A DNA stretch of 64,000 bases from Ilumatobacteraceae bacterium (GCA_025463265.1 JAOBWH010000123.1:17970-81969); one strand, 5' to 3'; counted from the first letter of the stretch, positions 8,329 to 17,721 are shown. Notes: a model not told the origin generated them from the letters alone. Numbers and translations: made by a program.

Positions 8329-11300
8329 ATGGATCCGGACACGACGGCCGAGGGAGGGCGGGTCGGTGCCTCGGGCAGCGAGGCCACCAACCTCGGTGAC
8401 CGTCACGCCGATGACGTCGCCGCGCTCCACCGCGTCGCCAGCCTCCCGCCCGGTGATCCCGACGAGCGCCTGATCCAGCTGGTCGGCGCCGGCTGTCGCG
8501 CCTTGGGCGTGGGACGCGGGTTCGTGCTCCTGCGAGCGCCGGTCGGGCTCAGCGTGCGCATCGTGGCCGGACCGGACCCGGTGGGGCCCGCGGCCGGGGA
8601 CACCGTGTCGGACTGGCGCCTCGACGACGTCTTGTCCCGGCAGGCCACGGTGGCGACGCTCGGCGGCCCCGGGGCCAACCACGAGCAGGCCCCGCTGGGC
8701 GGCGGCTCGATGGTCGCCTGCCCGCTCTGGGTCACGGGCCGCGTCGCCGGCGCCATCGCGTTCACCGGCGCCACGGCCCGCGAGCCGTTCTCCTCGTGGC
8801 AGCTCGCGCTCGTGGACCTGGTGGCTGACGGCGTGTCGCGGGTCCTCGAGCACGAGGCCGACATCCGCGCCATGGTCCGGCTCGAGTCGCAGGCCCAGGC
8901 CATGATCGATCTGATGCCGGACCCCGTGGTCCGGCTCCGGCGCGACGGCCAGCAGTTGTCCGACGACGGCGGTCACGTGCTCGGCGTGTTCGACCCCACG
9001 GCTGGCGCCCGGCCCGCCGGAACGCCGGCGGACCCGGCCACCCTGCAGCTGGTGCAGCAGGCGGTCGCCGCCGCCCTCGACACCGGTCGTCTGCAGACCG
9101 ATGTCTACGCGGCCGGTCCCGGGCTCGACGCCCGCCGGGTCGAGGCCCGCTTCGTCCCCGGCGACGGCGACGTGGTCCTGTGCATCGTCCGCGACATCAC
9201 CGAGCGCCACCGAGCCGAGCTGGCTCTGGCCGAGCAGGTGGCCTTCGAGGCGCTCGTGGCCTCCATCTCCACCCGGCTGATCGGCTGCGCACCGCTGCTG
9301 CTCGACGATGCCATCGAGGTGGGGCTGGGAGAGATCGCTTCGTTCTTCGGAGCCGACACCGCGTTCATCGACGAGCTGGCCCCCGACGGGTCGACGCTGC
9401 GCGTCTCGCACCAGTGGTCGCGCCGGAGCACGGTCCCGACCCGGGTCCGCGGCCAGAAGGTCGACGTCAAGGGGTTCGGCTGGCTGACCGCCCGCTTCGA
9501 GCGGGCGGGGCACGTGTTCGTGCGCGGCCCGGGGACCATCCCCCGCGAAGCCACCGAGCAGGCCCTCGTCGACGCGGACGACAAGGGCGTGCTCTGGGTC
9601 CGCCTCGGCTACGGCGGCGAGCTCGTGGGCGTGCTCGGCCTCACCTGGCGCACCCACGAGCCGCCGCCGTCCGATGAGGTCCTCGGCCTGGTCCGGTTCG
9701 CGGCCGACGCCTTCCTCGGTGCGCTCCGACGCCGCAGCGTGGCCCTGCTCGCCGACGGCCAGGCCGAGGTGTTCGAGCTCATCGCCCGCGGCGCCCCGGT
9801 CGCCACGGCCATCATCGCCGCCCGGGCCCTGCTCGAACGGCACACCCTCGGCGCCAAGGTCGTCATCGCCACGGTCGAGGAGGAGGGACGCCTGTCGCTC
9901 GTGACCGAGTCCGACGAGCCCGACGAGGAGGCCCTGGCCGCCTGGTTCGCGGCACTCGAGCCCGGCCTCGGCAACCCGTTCGGCCAGGCCGTGATCACCG
10001 GCGAGCCGGTCATGGTGGCCAACGCGCTCGGGGACCCCCGCTACACCCACCCCGTGCTGCCCGATGACTCCTGGCGATCGGCGACCATCCTGCCGGTCCG
10101 CTCGCCTCGCAACGGCCGGACCCTGGCCCTCGTCGGCCTGCTGGCCGCCGAGCCCGGTGCGCCCATCGCCCGCCCTGCGGTGCGGGACTCGGTCCTGTCC
10201 CTGGTCACGGTGGCCGTGGAACGAGACATCGACGAGCGGCGTCTGGCGCACCAGGCCACCCACGACCCCCTCACCGGTGTCGGGAACCGGGCCGCCCTGC
10301 TCGACCGGTTGACCCTCGCCCTCGCCCGGGCCCGGCGGTCGGGCCGCAACGTCGCCGTGCTGTTCTGCGACCTCGACGGCTTCAAGTCGGTGAACGACCG
10401 CTTCGGCCACGACCGCGGCGACCGCCTCCTCGTCGAGGTGGCCGAGCGCATCGGACGCGCCGTGCGGCCGTCGGACACGGTCTGCCGGACCGGGGGCGAC
10501 GAGTTCGTGATCGTCTGCGAGGACCTCACCGACGCCGATCAGGCCCACACCATCGCCGCCCGCGTCCGGTCGGTGGTCGAGGGCAGCGCGGTCGACGTGG
10601 GCGAGCGCCACCTCCACGTGACGGTCAGCGTCGGCGTCGCCCTGGCCGACCTGCCCGCCGACGACCCCGACCGCCTGCTGCGCACCGCGGACCTGGCGAT
10701 GTACGCCCACAAGCAGGCCCGTGCCGCGGGCGAAGGTGGAGCCGAGGTCGTGGTCGCCGACCTCAGCGGCGACGGCGACGTCGCCTCGGACGCAGCCGGC
10801 GGGGCCGAGCCGCACCTCCGTGCGCCTGGCGCCCACCCCGTGGCGCAGCGCACGGACCCGTTCGGGATCGACCTGGCCGAGGCCATCGAAGGCGACCGTC
10901 TCCACCTCGTGCACCAGCCCCTCGTCGGCCGGGACGGCTCCTTGGCGGGCATCGAAGCCCTGGTGCGCTGGAACCACCCGGTCCTCGGTGCCGTCGGCCC
11001 GATCCGGATCCTGTCGGCTGCGGCCAACGACGACCTGGCCGGCCCCCTCGGGCGCTGGGTCCGCCGGGCGGCGCTGGCCGACCGCCGCCGCTGGCTGGGC
11101 CACCTCGGGCCGGCGGCGCCGGTGCCGGTCCACCTCAACCTGTCCGAGGCCGAGCTGGCGCTGCCCCACCTCACCGACGCCCTGCTGGGTGAGCTCGAGG
11201 AGGCCGGCGTCGGCCCCGACGCGGTCGTGCTCGAGATCCGCGAGCGGCACCTTGCCGACCCCGACCTGCGCGCCGTCGTGGCCACGCTGGCCCGAGCAGG

Positions 11301-11625
11301 GCTGGCCGTCCTCGTCGAGAACGCCGGCCAGGGCGGCCTGTCGCTGGGCGAGCTGGCCACCCTGCCGGTGCGGGGCTTGAAGCTCGGCCCCGCCCTCGTG
11401 GGCCAGATCAGCCTGGACGAGCCCGCCGGCGTGGAGGTGGCCCGCTCGCTCGTGATCCTCGCCCACGGCCTGGGGTGGCGGAGCCTGGCGGTCGGCGTGG
11501 AGACGGAGCACCAGCGCGCCGTGCTGTTCGGCTTCGGCGTCGAGGCCGTCCAGGGCAAGGTCGCCACCATGCCGCTCGATCGCGACGACCTCCTCGCCTG
11601 GCTCGATCACCGCTCCAGCGCCTGA
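8329..11625 (+). CDS. GAF/PAS sensor diguanylate cyclase with degenerate EAL domain
   Basis: A 1098-residue cytoplasmic signalling protein without obvious membrane segments. In order: a GAF-like domain (about 30-180), a PAS-like segment (LMPDPVVRLRRDG, about 190-300), two more GAF-like domains (about 310-480 and 490-640), GGDEF (about 650-800) and EAL (about 850-1090). GGDEF is intact (RTGGDEF near 722) with an RPSD product-inhibition site exactly five residues upstream, so it should make c-di-GMP. EALVRW is present in the EAL domain, but the canonical DDFG motif reads VENAG and KID reads KLG, so phosphodiesterase activity is probably lost and the domain may only bind c-di-GMP. The ATG follows AAGGA. 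It stands alone between guaA and a hydrolase gene. Confidence 0.92.
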   Translation: MDPDTTAEGGRVGASGSEATNLGDRHADDVAALHRVASLPPGDPDERLIQLVGAGCRALGVGRGFVLLRAPVGLSVRIVAGPDPVGPAAGDTVSDWRLDDVLSRQATVATLGGPGANHEQAPLGGGSMVACPLWVTGRVAGAIAFTGATAREPFSSWQLALVDLVADGVSRVLEHEADIRAMVRLESQAQAMIDLMPDPVVRLRRDGQQLSDDGGHVLGVFDPTAGARPAGTPADPATLQLVQQAVAAALDTGRLQTDVYAAGPGLDARRVEARFVPGDGDVVLCIVRDITERHRAELALAEQVAFEALVASISTRLIGCAPLLLDDAIEVGLGEIASFFGADTAFIDELAPDGSTLRVSHQWSRRSTVPTRVRGQKVDVKGFGWLTARFERAGHVFVRGPGTIPREATEQALVDADDKGVLWVRLGYGGELVGVLGLTWRTHEPPPSDEVLGLVRFAADAFLGALRRRSVALLADGQAEVFELIARGAPVATAIIAARALLERHTLGAKVVIATVEEEGRLSLVTESDEPDEEALAAWFAALEPGLGNPFGQAVITGEPVMVANALGDPRYTHPVLPDDSWRSATILPVRSPRNGRTLALVGLLAAEPGAPIARPAVRDSVLSLVTVAVERDIDERRLAHQATHDPLTGVGNRAALLDRLTLALARARRSGRNVAVLFCDLDGFKSVNDRFGHDRGDRLLVEVAERIGRAVRPSDTVCRTGGDEFVIVCEDLTDADQAHTIAARVRSVVEGSAVDVGERHLHVTVSVGVALADLPADDPDRLLRTADLAMYAHKQARAAGEGGAEVVVADLSGDGDVASDAAGGAEPHLRAPGAHPVAQRTDPFGIDLAEAIEGDRLHLVHQPLVGRDGSLAGIEALVRWNHPVLGAVGPIRILSAAANDDLAGPLGRWVRRAALADRRRWLGHLGPAAPVPVHLNLSEAELALPHLTDALLGELEEAGVGPDAVVLEIRERHLADPDLRAVVATLARAGLAVLVENAGQGGLSLGELATLPVRGLKLGPALVGQISLDEPAGVEVARSLVILAHGLGWRSLAVGVETEHQRAVLFGFGVEAVQGKVATMPLDRDDLLAWLDHRSSA

Positions 11626-11632
11626 TCGCCCG

Positions 11633-11638
11633 TAGCGT
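11633..11638 (+). promoter_or_regulatory. -10 box TAGCGT, leaderless
   Basis: TAGCGT ends 7 nt before the ATG at 11646 and no Shine-Dalgarno sequence intervenes. Confidence 0.6.
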
Positions 11639-11645
11639 TCGGGCG

Positions 11646-12440
11646 ATGAGCGCGCTGGACGGCTACGACGAGACGACCTTCACCTTCGAGGGCAAGACCC
11701 GGCAGGTGTTCCGGCGAGGGGAGGGTCCTGCGGTCCTCGTGATCTCGGAGATCCCCGGCATCACCTCGCTGGTGGCCGACTTCGGGCGGCGGGTCGACGA
11801 GGCCGGGTTCACCGCCGTGCTGCCGTCGCTGTTCGGCACGCCCGGGAAGGACCTCACCCAGGCGTACGCGGCCCAGACCCTGGCGTGGGCGTGCGTGTCG
11901 AAGGAGTTCGCCACCTGGGCCCGCAACCGGACCTCGCCCGCCACCCACTGGTGCAAGGCCCTGGCCCGTCACGAGCACGAGCGGTGCGGCGGCACCGGCG
12001 TCGGCGTCGTCGGCATGTGCCTCACCGGCAACTTCGCCCTGGCCATGATGGTCGACCCGGTCGTGCAGGCGCCGGTGCTGGCCCAGCCGTCGCTCCCCTT
12101 CGTCCTGAACGGGGCTCACAAGCGAGACCTGAACCTGTCGCCGGAGGACCTGGCCGCGGTCAAGGCTCGCTGCGAAGACGACGAGGACCTCTGCGTCCTC
12201 GGCCTTCGCTTCTCCAACGACTTCATGGCACCGAGGGAGCGGTTCGCCCGCCTCGAACAGGAGCTGGGCGATTCGTTCGTCGGCGTCGAGATCGACTCAT
12301 CGCCGGGCAACGTCCACGACATCGGGAAGACGGCTCACTCGGTCCTCACCGAGGACCTCGTCGACGAGCCCGGCCATCCCACCCACGACGCGCTCAACCA
12401 GGTGCTCGACCTGTTCCGCACCCGACTCATGACCGCCTAG
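11646..12440 (+). CDS. dienelactone hydrolase family protein
   Basis: A 264-residue alpha/beta-hydrolase. The core opens AVLVISEIPGITSLVADFGRR, a typical DLH N-terminal strand-loop-helix. The nucleophile elbow GVVGMCLTGNF carries cysteine instead of serine, as in dienelactone hydrolases. A C-terminal histidine in the HPTHDAL segment could complete the triad. The region around 95-120 (ARNRTSPATHWCKALARHEHERCGG) is longer and more basic than in classical DLH. The substrate is unknown. The ATG follows a leaderless-type -10 box. The gene converges on the next one. Confidence 0.85.
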   Translation: MSALDGYDETTFTFEGKTRQVFRRGEGPAVLVISEIPGITSLVADFGRRVDEAGFTAVLPSLFGTPGKDLTQAYAAQTLAWACVSKEFATWARNRTSPATHWCKALARHEHERCGGTGVGVVGMCLTGNFALAMMVDPVVQAPVLAQPSLPFVLNGAHKRDLNLSPEDLAAVKARCEDDEDLCVLGLRFSNDFMAPRERFARLEQELGDSFVGVEIDSSPGNVHDIGKTAHSVLTEDLVDEPGHPTHDALNQVLDLFRTRLMTA

Positions 12441-12456
12441 GCGGACCAGGGCGCCG

Positions 12457-13824
12457 TCAGATCGGGCCGGCGGCCACGTGCGGTCCGTCGTCCTCGAGCT
12501 CGTCATCGTCGCGGTCCTCGTCTGCCGAGGCCTCCGTCGAGGCTGCGGGCCCCGGGTCGTCGAGGTCATCCGGCCGCGGATGATCGGGCGGAGGTTCGAG
12601 CGACAGGTGCGCGCCGTCGTCGCCGGCCAGGAGGGCCTCGGCCGTCGCCGCCTTCACCACCCGGTACTCGCCGGTCTGCTGGTCCCACACGCGGACGCGG
12701 GCGTTCTCGCCGGCTTCTCGGGCCAGTTCCCGCACGGCCGCGAGCCGTTGGCGCCGCCCCAGCGGCCCGAGCTTCAGCGATGCGTACGAGAGGCCGCCCA
12801 CCGGGATCGGCATCCAGAACTGGATGAGCCGCCACGCCAGCACGGCGAAGGTGGCCGCCTGCGGGGGCGCGCCGAACGTGGCGAGGAGGGCGGGCAGGGT
12901 GAACTCGACGACGCCGAGGCCACCGGGCGTCAGCGGGATCGACGCCACAACGCTGACGACGCCGTAGGCGACGACGAGGTTGATGGGGTTCATCGTGTAG
13001 CCGAACGCGTGGAGCAGGACCCAGAGGCACGACGCGTCGAGCACCCAGTTGGCGGCCGCCCACAGCACGCCTCGGCGTACCAGCTCGGGCTGCCGGGCGA
13101 GGTCCTGGATGCGGTCGGCCGTCTGGTGGACGAACCGGGCCGCCGTCTCCTCCTCGACGTACGGGAGCTTCCGGAAGATCGCCCGCAGCACCCGCTCGGC
13201 CAGATCACGGCCTTCGATCAGCAGGTAGACGAGACCGGCGGCGAACGCGAGGAGCAGCACGCCGACGATGGCCGCGGTGACGTAGGCGGGCCGGAACCCG
13301 TTCATCGGGATCGAGATGAGCAGCGTCACCCACAGGATCAGGTTGAGCACGACCGCCGAGCCCAGACCCACGCTCGCCAAGGTGAACCCCGCCGCCGCCG
13401 GCGGGACCCCGGCCGTGGTGAAGAGGCTGTAGCCAAGGGTTCCGCCCGCTGCGGACCCGCCCGGGACCAGGTTGCCCACCGCTTTGGTGGACATCTGGAC
13501 CCGGAAGATCGTGAACAGCGACAGCCGCGGCTCGGACGGGAGCGTGACCCGCGTGAGCACCGTGTAGCAGAGGAGCGAGGCGACCTCGAGGCCGATGGCG
13601 AGCACGATCCACAGCGGATTCAGCTGGGCCAGGCGGTCGGCTGAGTCCCGCGACCGGGCGAAGGTCGGGATGACCACGTAGTAGAAGACGAACAGCGTCA
13701 CGACCAGCAGCAGCGTCCGTTTCACGGCGCGGCTCTGCACCGACTGCTTGCGCCCGCGCTTGGTGCGGGCGCTACCGGTGGGGGCCCCCACCGGGGCCGG
13801 GTCGACGGAAGAGATGGGAGCCAT
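12457..13824 (-). CDS. YbhN/UPF0104-type polytopic membrane protein (flippase-like domain)
   Basis: A 455-residue inner membrane protein with about eight hydrophobic segments between residues 35 and 345, a basic N-terminus (TKRGRKQ) and a cytoplasmic acidic tail rich in Asp and Glu. The blocks VGNLVPGGSAAGGTLGY and SIPLTPGGLGVVEFTLPALL are the two conserved PGG/P-G-E motifs of the UPF0104/lysylphosphatidylglycerol synthase transmembrane family. No MprF-type synthase domain follows, so it is probably a lipid-translocating or YbhN-like protein, not an aminoacyl-lipid synthase. It is divergent from pcrA. The start codon follows GGGAAG. Confidence 0.88.
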   Translation of the reverse strand: MAPISSVDPAPVGAPTGSARTKRGRKQSVQSRAVKRTLLLVVTLFVFYYVVIPTFARSRDSADRLAQLNPLWIVLAIGLEVASLLCYTVLTRVTLPSEPRLSLFTIFRVQMSTKAVGNLVPGGSAAGGTLGYSLFTTAGVPPAAAGFTLASVGLGSAVVLNLILWVTLLISIPMNGFRPAYVTAAIVGVLLLAFAAGLVYLLIEGRDLAERVLRAIFRKLPYVEEETAARFVHQTADRIQDLARQPELVRRGVLWAAANWVLDASCLWVLLHAFGYTMNPINLVVAYGVVSVVASIPLTPGGLGVVEFTLPALLATFGAPPQAATFAVLAWRLIQFWMPIPVGGLSYASLKLGPLGRRQRLAAVRELAREAGENARVRVWDQQTGEYRVVKAATAEALLAGDDGAHLSLEPPPDHPRPDDLDDPGPAASTEASADEDRDDDELEDDGPHVAAGPI

Positions 13825-13888
13825 TCTTCCCGGCCCGTACCCCCTTCTCCGCCATCGCGAGCCGGATTCCGCTGTCAGAGGCCCCCGG

Positions 13889-13894
13889 TAGTGT
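13889..13894 (+). promoter_or_regulatory. -10 box TAGTGT of pcrA, leaderless
   Basis: TAGTGT ends 7 nt before ATG 13902. The GTG at 13893 chosen by the ORF track overlaps the -10 box itself and would not be transcribed. Confidence 0.65.
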
Positions 13895-13901
13895 GGCCCT
13901 G

Positions 13902-16181
13902 ATGCCTGCCCTGCCGTCCGACGCCGAGCTCCTCGATGGGCTGAACCCCGTCCAGCGGGAGGCGGTCATCCACGACGAGGGGCCGCTGCTCGTCATCGCC
14001 GGTGCCGGGTCGGGCAAGACCCGGGTGCTCACGTCGCGCATCGCCCACCTCATCCAGACCGGCGTGTCGCCGTTCGAGATCCTGGCCATCACCTTCACCA
14101 ACAAGGCCGCCCAGGAGATGAAGCACCGCGTCGGGGCCCTCGTCGGGCCGGTGGCGGAGAAGATGTGGGTGTCCACGTTCCACTCGGCCTGCGTGCGCAT
14201 CCTGCGGCGCGACGGCCACCGGCTCGGCTACCCGTCGTCGTTCACCATCTACGACCAGGCCGATGCGGTCCGCCTCACCGGCTACGTCATCCGAGACAAG
14301 GGGCTCGACGCCAAGCGCTTCCCGCCCCGCTCGGTCCACGCCACCATCTCCGCGGCCAAGAACGACGACATCGGGCCCGAGGCGTTCGCAGCCCGGGCCG
14401 AGGTGGTGTTCGAGCGCAAGATCGCCGAGGTCTACGCCGAGTACCAGGAACGGCTGCTCAAGGCCGGTGCCATGGACTTCGACGACATCCTCCGCAACGC
14501 GGTGGAGCTGTTCCGCAAGGAGCCCGAGGTCCTCGACCACTACCGCCGCCGCTTCAAGCACGTCCTGGTCGATGAGTACCAGGACACCAACAAGGTCCAG
14601 AACGAGCTGATCCTCCAGCTCGCCGGCGAGCACCACAACGTCTGCATCGTCGGCGACAGTGACCAGTCAATATACAGATTCCGCGGTGCGGACATCCGGA
14701 ACATCCTCGAGTTCGAGGAGGCGTTCCCCGACGCCACGGTGGTGGTGCTGGAGCAGAACTACCGGTCGACGCAGACGATCCTCGATGCGGCGAACGCCGT
14801 CATCACCAACAACCTGAGCCGCAAGCCCAAGGAGCTGTGGACCGACGAGGGCGACGGCCACGCCATCATCCGCTACCACGCCGACACCGAGACCGACGAG
14901 GCCCAGTGGGTGGCGCACGAGATCGCCAAGCTCCACGACTCCGGTGACCACGTGTGGGGCGACGTCGCCGTCTTCTACCGGACCAACGGTCAGAGCCGGG
15001 TCATGGAGGAGCACCTCCTGCGCGCCGGCATCCCCTACAAGGTGGTGGGCGGCACCCGCTTCTACGACCGGCGGGAGATCAAGGACGCCCTCGCCTACCT
15101 CAAGGCGGTGGTGAACCCCGCGGACGAGGTGGCGGTCAAGCGCATCCTCAACATCCCCAAGCGCGGCATCGGCGACTCGTCGGTCGCCAAGCTCGACGCG
15201 TGGGCGGCCATGCGCGGCTACTCGTTCATGGAGGCGCTGCGGCGCGCCGACGAGGCCGGGATCCAAGGCCGGGCGGTGAAGGGCATCGCCGACTTCTTGT
15301 CGGTGATCGACAACTCGGCCGAGGTGGCCGATCAGGGGCCCGGCCCGCTGCTCGAGTCGGTCCTGAACCGGTCCGGGTACCTCGATGAGCTCCAGGTGGA
15401 GCACTCCATCGAGGCCGAGGGCCGGCTGGAGAACCTGTCGGAGCTGGTGGGCTCGGCCCGGGAGGCGGAGTCGGTCGACGAGTTCCTGGAGCAGGTGAGC
15501 CTCGTCGCCGACTCGGACCAGATCCCCGACGACGACTCGCAGGTGGTGCTCATGACCCTGCACTCGGCGAAGGGCCTGGAGTTCCCGGCGGTGTTCCTCA
15601 TCGGGCTGGAGGACGGGATCTTCCCGCACATGCGCTCGCTCGGGGAGCCCATCGAGCTGGAAGAGGAGCGGCGACTCGCCTACGTCGGCATCACCCGGGC
15701 CCGCGAGCGGCTCTACCTGACCCACGCCTGGAGCCGCACGATCTTCGGGTCCACCCAGTACAACCCGCCGAGCCGGTTCCTCGACGAGATCCCCCAGCGG
15801 CTGGTCCAGTCCATCGACGGAGACCGCCGCGGGTCGCGCGCCGGCAGCTGGGCGGACAGCTCGGGAACGGACTCGTCGACATCGAGCTGGGGCGACCGGC
15901 CCAGTCGCCGCAGCGGCATCTCGTCAGAGCAGCGCCAGGCCAACCGCGACCGCATGGTCGACCAGGCCATCGCCGCCGGCCAGCGGGCCGTGTCGGCGAG
16001 TGCGTCGAGCCCGTCGGGGGCGACGTTCAAGCTCGGCGAGGACGTCGTGCACGGCAAGTGGGGCGAGGGGGTCGTCATGGACCTGAGGGGATCGGGCGAC
16101 AAGACCGAGATCACGATCCACTTCCCCACCGTCGGCCAGAAGACGCTCCTGCTCGCCTGGGCACCCCTGAAGAAAGCCTGA
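13902..16181 (+). CDS. pcrA: ATP-dependent DNA helicase PcrA/UvrD family
   Basis: Superfamily 1A 3'-5' DNA helicase of 759 residues, used in repair and replication restart. Visible motifs: Walker A GAGSGKTR (about residue 34), ITFTNKAAQEM, the DEYQDTN motif II (about 224), DQSIYRFRGAD (motif III), QNYRSTQ (motif IV), LHSAKGLEF (V) and VGITRARERLYL (VI). The C-terminus has the PcrA/UvrD-specific small beta domain, GKWGEGVVMDLRGSGDKTEI, after a low-complexity linker. Motif III is encoded by a cluster of rare AT-rich codons (AGT, TCA, ATA, AGA at 14658-14678). The start at 13902 is set by the leaderless promoter. sucCD and purNH follow in the order known from mycobacteria. Confidence 0.96.
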   Translation: MPALPSDAELLDGLNPVQREAVIHDEGPLLVIAGAGSGKTRVLTSRIAHLIQTGVSPFEILAITFTNKAAQEMKHRVGALVGPVAEKMWVSTFHSACVRILRRDGHRLGYPSSFTIYDQADAVRLTGYVIRDKGLDAKRFPPRSVHATISAAKNDDIGPEAFAARAEVVFERKIAEVYAEYQERLLKAGAMDFDDILRNAVELFRKEPEVLDHYRRRFKHVLVDEYQDTNKVQNELILQLAGEHHNVCIVGDSDQSIYRFRGADIRNILEFEEAFPDATVVVLEQNYRSTQTILDAANAVITNNLSRKPKELWTDEGDGHAIIRYHADTETDEAQWVAHEIAKLHDSGDHVWGDVAVFYRTNGQSRVMEEHLLRAGIPYKVVGGTRFYDRREIKDALAYLKAVVNPADEVAVKRILNIPKRGIGDSSVAKLDAWAAMRGYSFMEALRRADEAGIQGRAVKGIADFLSVIDNSAEVADQGPGPLLESVLNRSGYLDELQVEHSIEAEGRLENLSELVGSAREAESVDEFLEQVSLVADSDQIPDDDSQVVLMTLHSAKGLEFPAVFLIGLEDGIFPHMRSLGEPIELEEERRLAYVGITRARERLYLTHAWSRTIFGSTQYNPPSRFLDEIPQRLVQSIDGDRRGSRAGSWADSSGTDSSTSSWGDRPSRRSGISSEQRQANRDRMVDQAIAAGQRAVSASASSPSGATFKLGEDVVHGKWGEGVVMDLRGSGDKTEITIHFPTVGQKTLLLAWAPLKKA

Positions 16182-16190
16182 CCGCGCCTC

Positions 16191-16196
16191 TAGGGT
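16191..16196 (+). promoter_or_regulatory. -10 box TAGGGT, leaderless
   Basis: TAGGGT ends 7 nt before ATG 16204 and overlaps the GTG (16195) that the ORF track uses, which rules that GTG out for this transcript. Confidence 0.65.
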
Positions 16197-16203
16197 GATC
16201 CGC

Positions 16204-17718
16204 ATGCGGCTCACCGATCGGATCGACCTGGCTCGCGGGCGGGGCCTGACGCTGGGCCGGCTCATGGAGCTGGTCGCCGGAGCCCACCCGAGGCGGGCGC
16301 TCGTCTCCGAGGCGGGGTCGGCGCTGGACCTCACCACCACCGATGCTGCGGAGCTGGTGGATCTCTGGGCGGGCGGCGTGGCGGCTCGAAGCGAGCTGGG
16401 CGACCGGGTCGTGGTCGCCACCGCCAACGGCTACGAGCAGTTCCTGCTCACCCTCGCCGTCTCCCGCGCCGGCCGGCTCCCGGCACCGGTCAACGCCCAG
16501 ATGGCACCGGGCGAGGTCGACCACGTGGTGGCCGACTCGGGGGCTGCGCTGGTCATCCGCAGCACCGACGACGTTGCCAGCGACGAGGGCTTCGGCCCCG
16601 CCGTCCCCGCCGAACCGAAGGATGTCGGGGCGCTCTTCTACACCTCGGGCACCACCGGCAAGCCCAAGGGCGCCGAGCTGACCCACGCCGGCCTGCTGGG
16701 CGGCATGTCGCTCGCGGCCCTGGTGCCGACCGAGCTCCACCGCGACGAGCTGGTGGTCGCGCTGCCGGTCGCTCACATCTTCGGTTTCGCCATCGTGGTG
16801 GGTGCCGCCTGTGCGGCGATCCCGGTGCGCTTCCTGCCGCGGTTCAACCCGGTGCAGGTGCTCGACGAGATCGAGCAGCGGCGAGCCACGGTGTTCGCCG
16901 GGGTCCCGGCCATGTACCGGATGCTCGAGGAGGCCGGCGCCGTCGACCGAGACCTCAAGTCGGTGCGCCTGTGGATCTCCGGCGCCGACGCCATGCCCGC
17001 TGATCTGGCGCACCGCTTCAAGCGGATGGGGGCCTCGGCGACGCTGCCGCTCCTCGGCTCGGTGGGCGAGGCGATCTTCGCCGAGGGCTACGGGATGGTG
17101 GAGACGGCAGGCGGCGTGGCCGTCCGGGTGTCGCCGCCCCTGGTCCCGGCGTCGCTCGGCGGCTCGGTCGGCATGCCGCTGCCGGGCGTGCGGTTCAAGG
17201 TGGTCGACGAGGACGGCGCCGAGGTCTCGATGGGTGCGGTGGGCGAGCTGTGGCTCAGCGGGCCCGGCGTGCTCAAGGGGTACCACGGCGCACCGGAGGC
17301 CAGCGCCGGCGCGCTCACCGATGACGGCTGGCTGCGGACCGGCGACCTCGCCCGACGCGGCCCGCTCGGGATCATCAACTTCGAGGGCCGGATGAAAGAC
17401 GTCATCAAGCGGGGCGGCTACTCCGTCTACGCCGTCGAGGTCGAGCAGGCCCTGGAAGACCATCCGGACGTCTTGGAGGCAGCGGTGGTGGCCGTGCCCG
17501 ACGAGCGCGACGGCGAGGTCCCCGTCGCCGCGGTCCGCCTCTCGGTCGGATCCTCCGTCGAAGCCCTCGAGGCCCTCGACCTGCCGTCCTGGGTGGCCGA
17601 CCGCCTGAGCACCTACAAGCAGCCCGTGCGCTACGTCGCCGTCGACGAGCTGCCGCGCACCGGCACCGACAAGGTCCAGCGGCGCGAGGTCGTCGCCCTG
17701 GTCACGAACGAGTCCTGA
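16204..17718 (+). CDS. AMP-dependent acyl-CoA synthetase/ligase
   Basis: A 504-residue ANL-superfamily enzyme that activates a carboxylic acid to the acyl-adenylate and then the CoA thioester. Motifs in order: the P-loop YTSGTTGKPKG near 146, the GYGMVETAGG adenine-binding block, GDLARRG, the hinge-region GGYSVYAVEVE and a C-terminal catalytic lysine in LPRTGTDKVQRREV. A long or medium fatty acid substrate is common for proteins like this, but specificity cannot be read. It is slightly short at the N-terminus compared with fatty-acid ligases. The start is fixed by the leaderless promoter. It is followed 18 nt later by a VOC protein gene. Confidence 0.92.
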   Translation: MRLTDRIDLARGRGLTLGRLMELVAGAHPRRALVSEAGSALDLTTTDAAELVDLWAGGVAARSELGDRVVVATANGYEQFLLTLAVSRAGRLPAPVNAQMAPGEVDHVVADSGAALVIRSTDDVASDEGFGPAVPAEPKDVGALFYTSGTTGKPKGAELTHAGLLGGMSLAALVPTELHRDELVVALPVAHIFGFAIVVGAACAAIPVRFLPRFNPVQVLDEIEQRRATVFAGVPAMYRMLEEAGAVDRDLKSVRLWISGADAMPADLAHRFKRMGASATLPLLGSVGEAIFAEGYGMVETAGGVAVRVSPPLVPASLGGSVGMPLPGVRFKVVDEDGAEVSMGAVGELWLSGPGVLKGYHGAPEASAGALTDDGWLRTGDLARRGPLGIINFEGRMKDVIKRGGYSVYAVEVEQALEDHPDVLEAAVVAVPDERDGEVPVAAVRLSVGSSVEALEALDLPSWVADRLSTYKQPVRYVAVDELPRTGTDKVQRREVVALVTNES

Positions 17719-17721
17719 GCG

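Noticed and set aside
8086-11610. 1174-residue antisense ORF over the GGDEF gene
   Set aside because: It is a codon-phase shadow of a GC-rich gene: low-complexity Gly/Arg/Asp/His composition, no family motif, and the other strand has clear GAF/GGDEF/EAL domains.
12478-13644. 388-residue plus-strand ORF over the YbhN-type gene
   Set aside because: Highly charged antisense shadow with no hydrophobic core. The minus strand has clear transmembrane segments and both PGG motifs.
13893-13901. GTG start of pcrA at 13893
   Set aside because: It overlaps the TAGTGT -10 box, so it would not be in the transcript. ATG 13902 is at the leaderless spacing.
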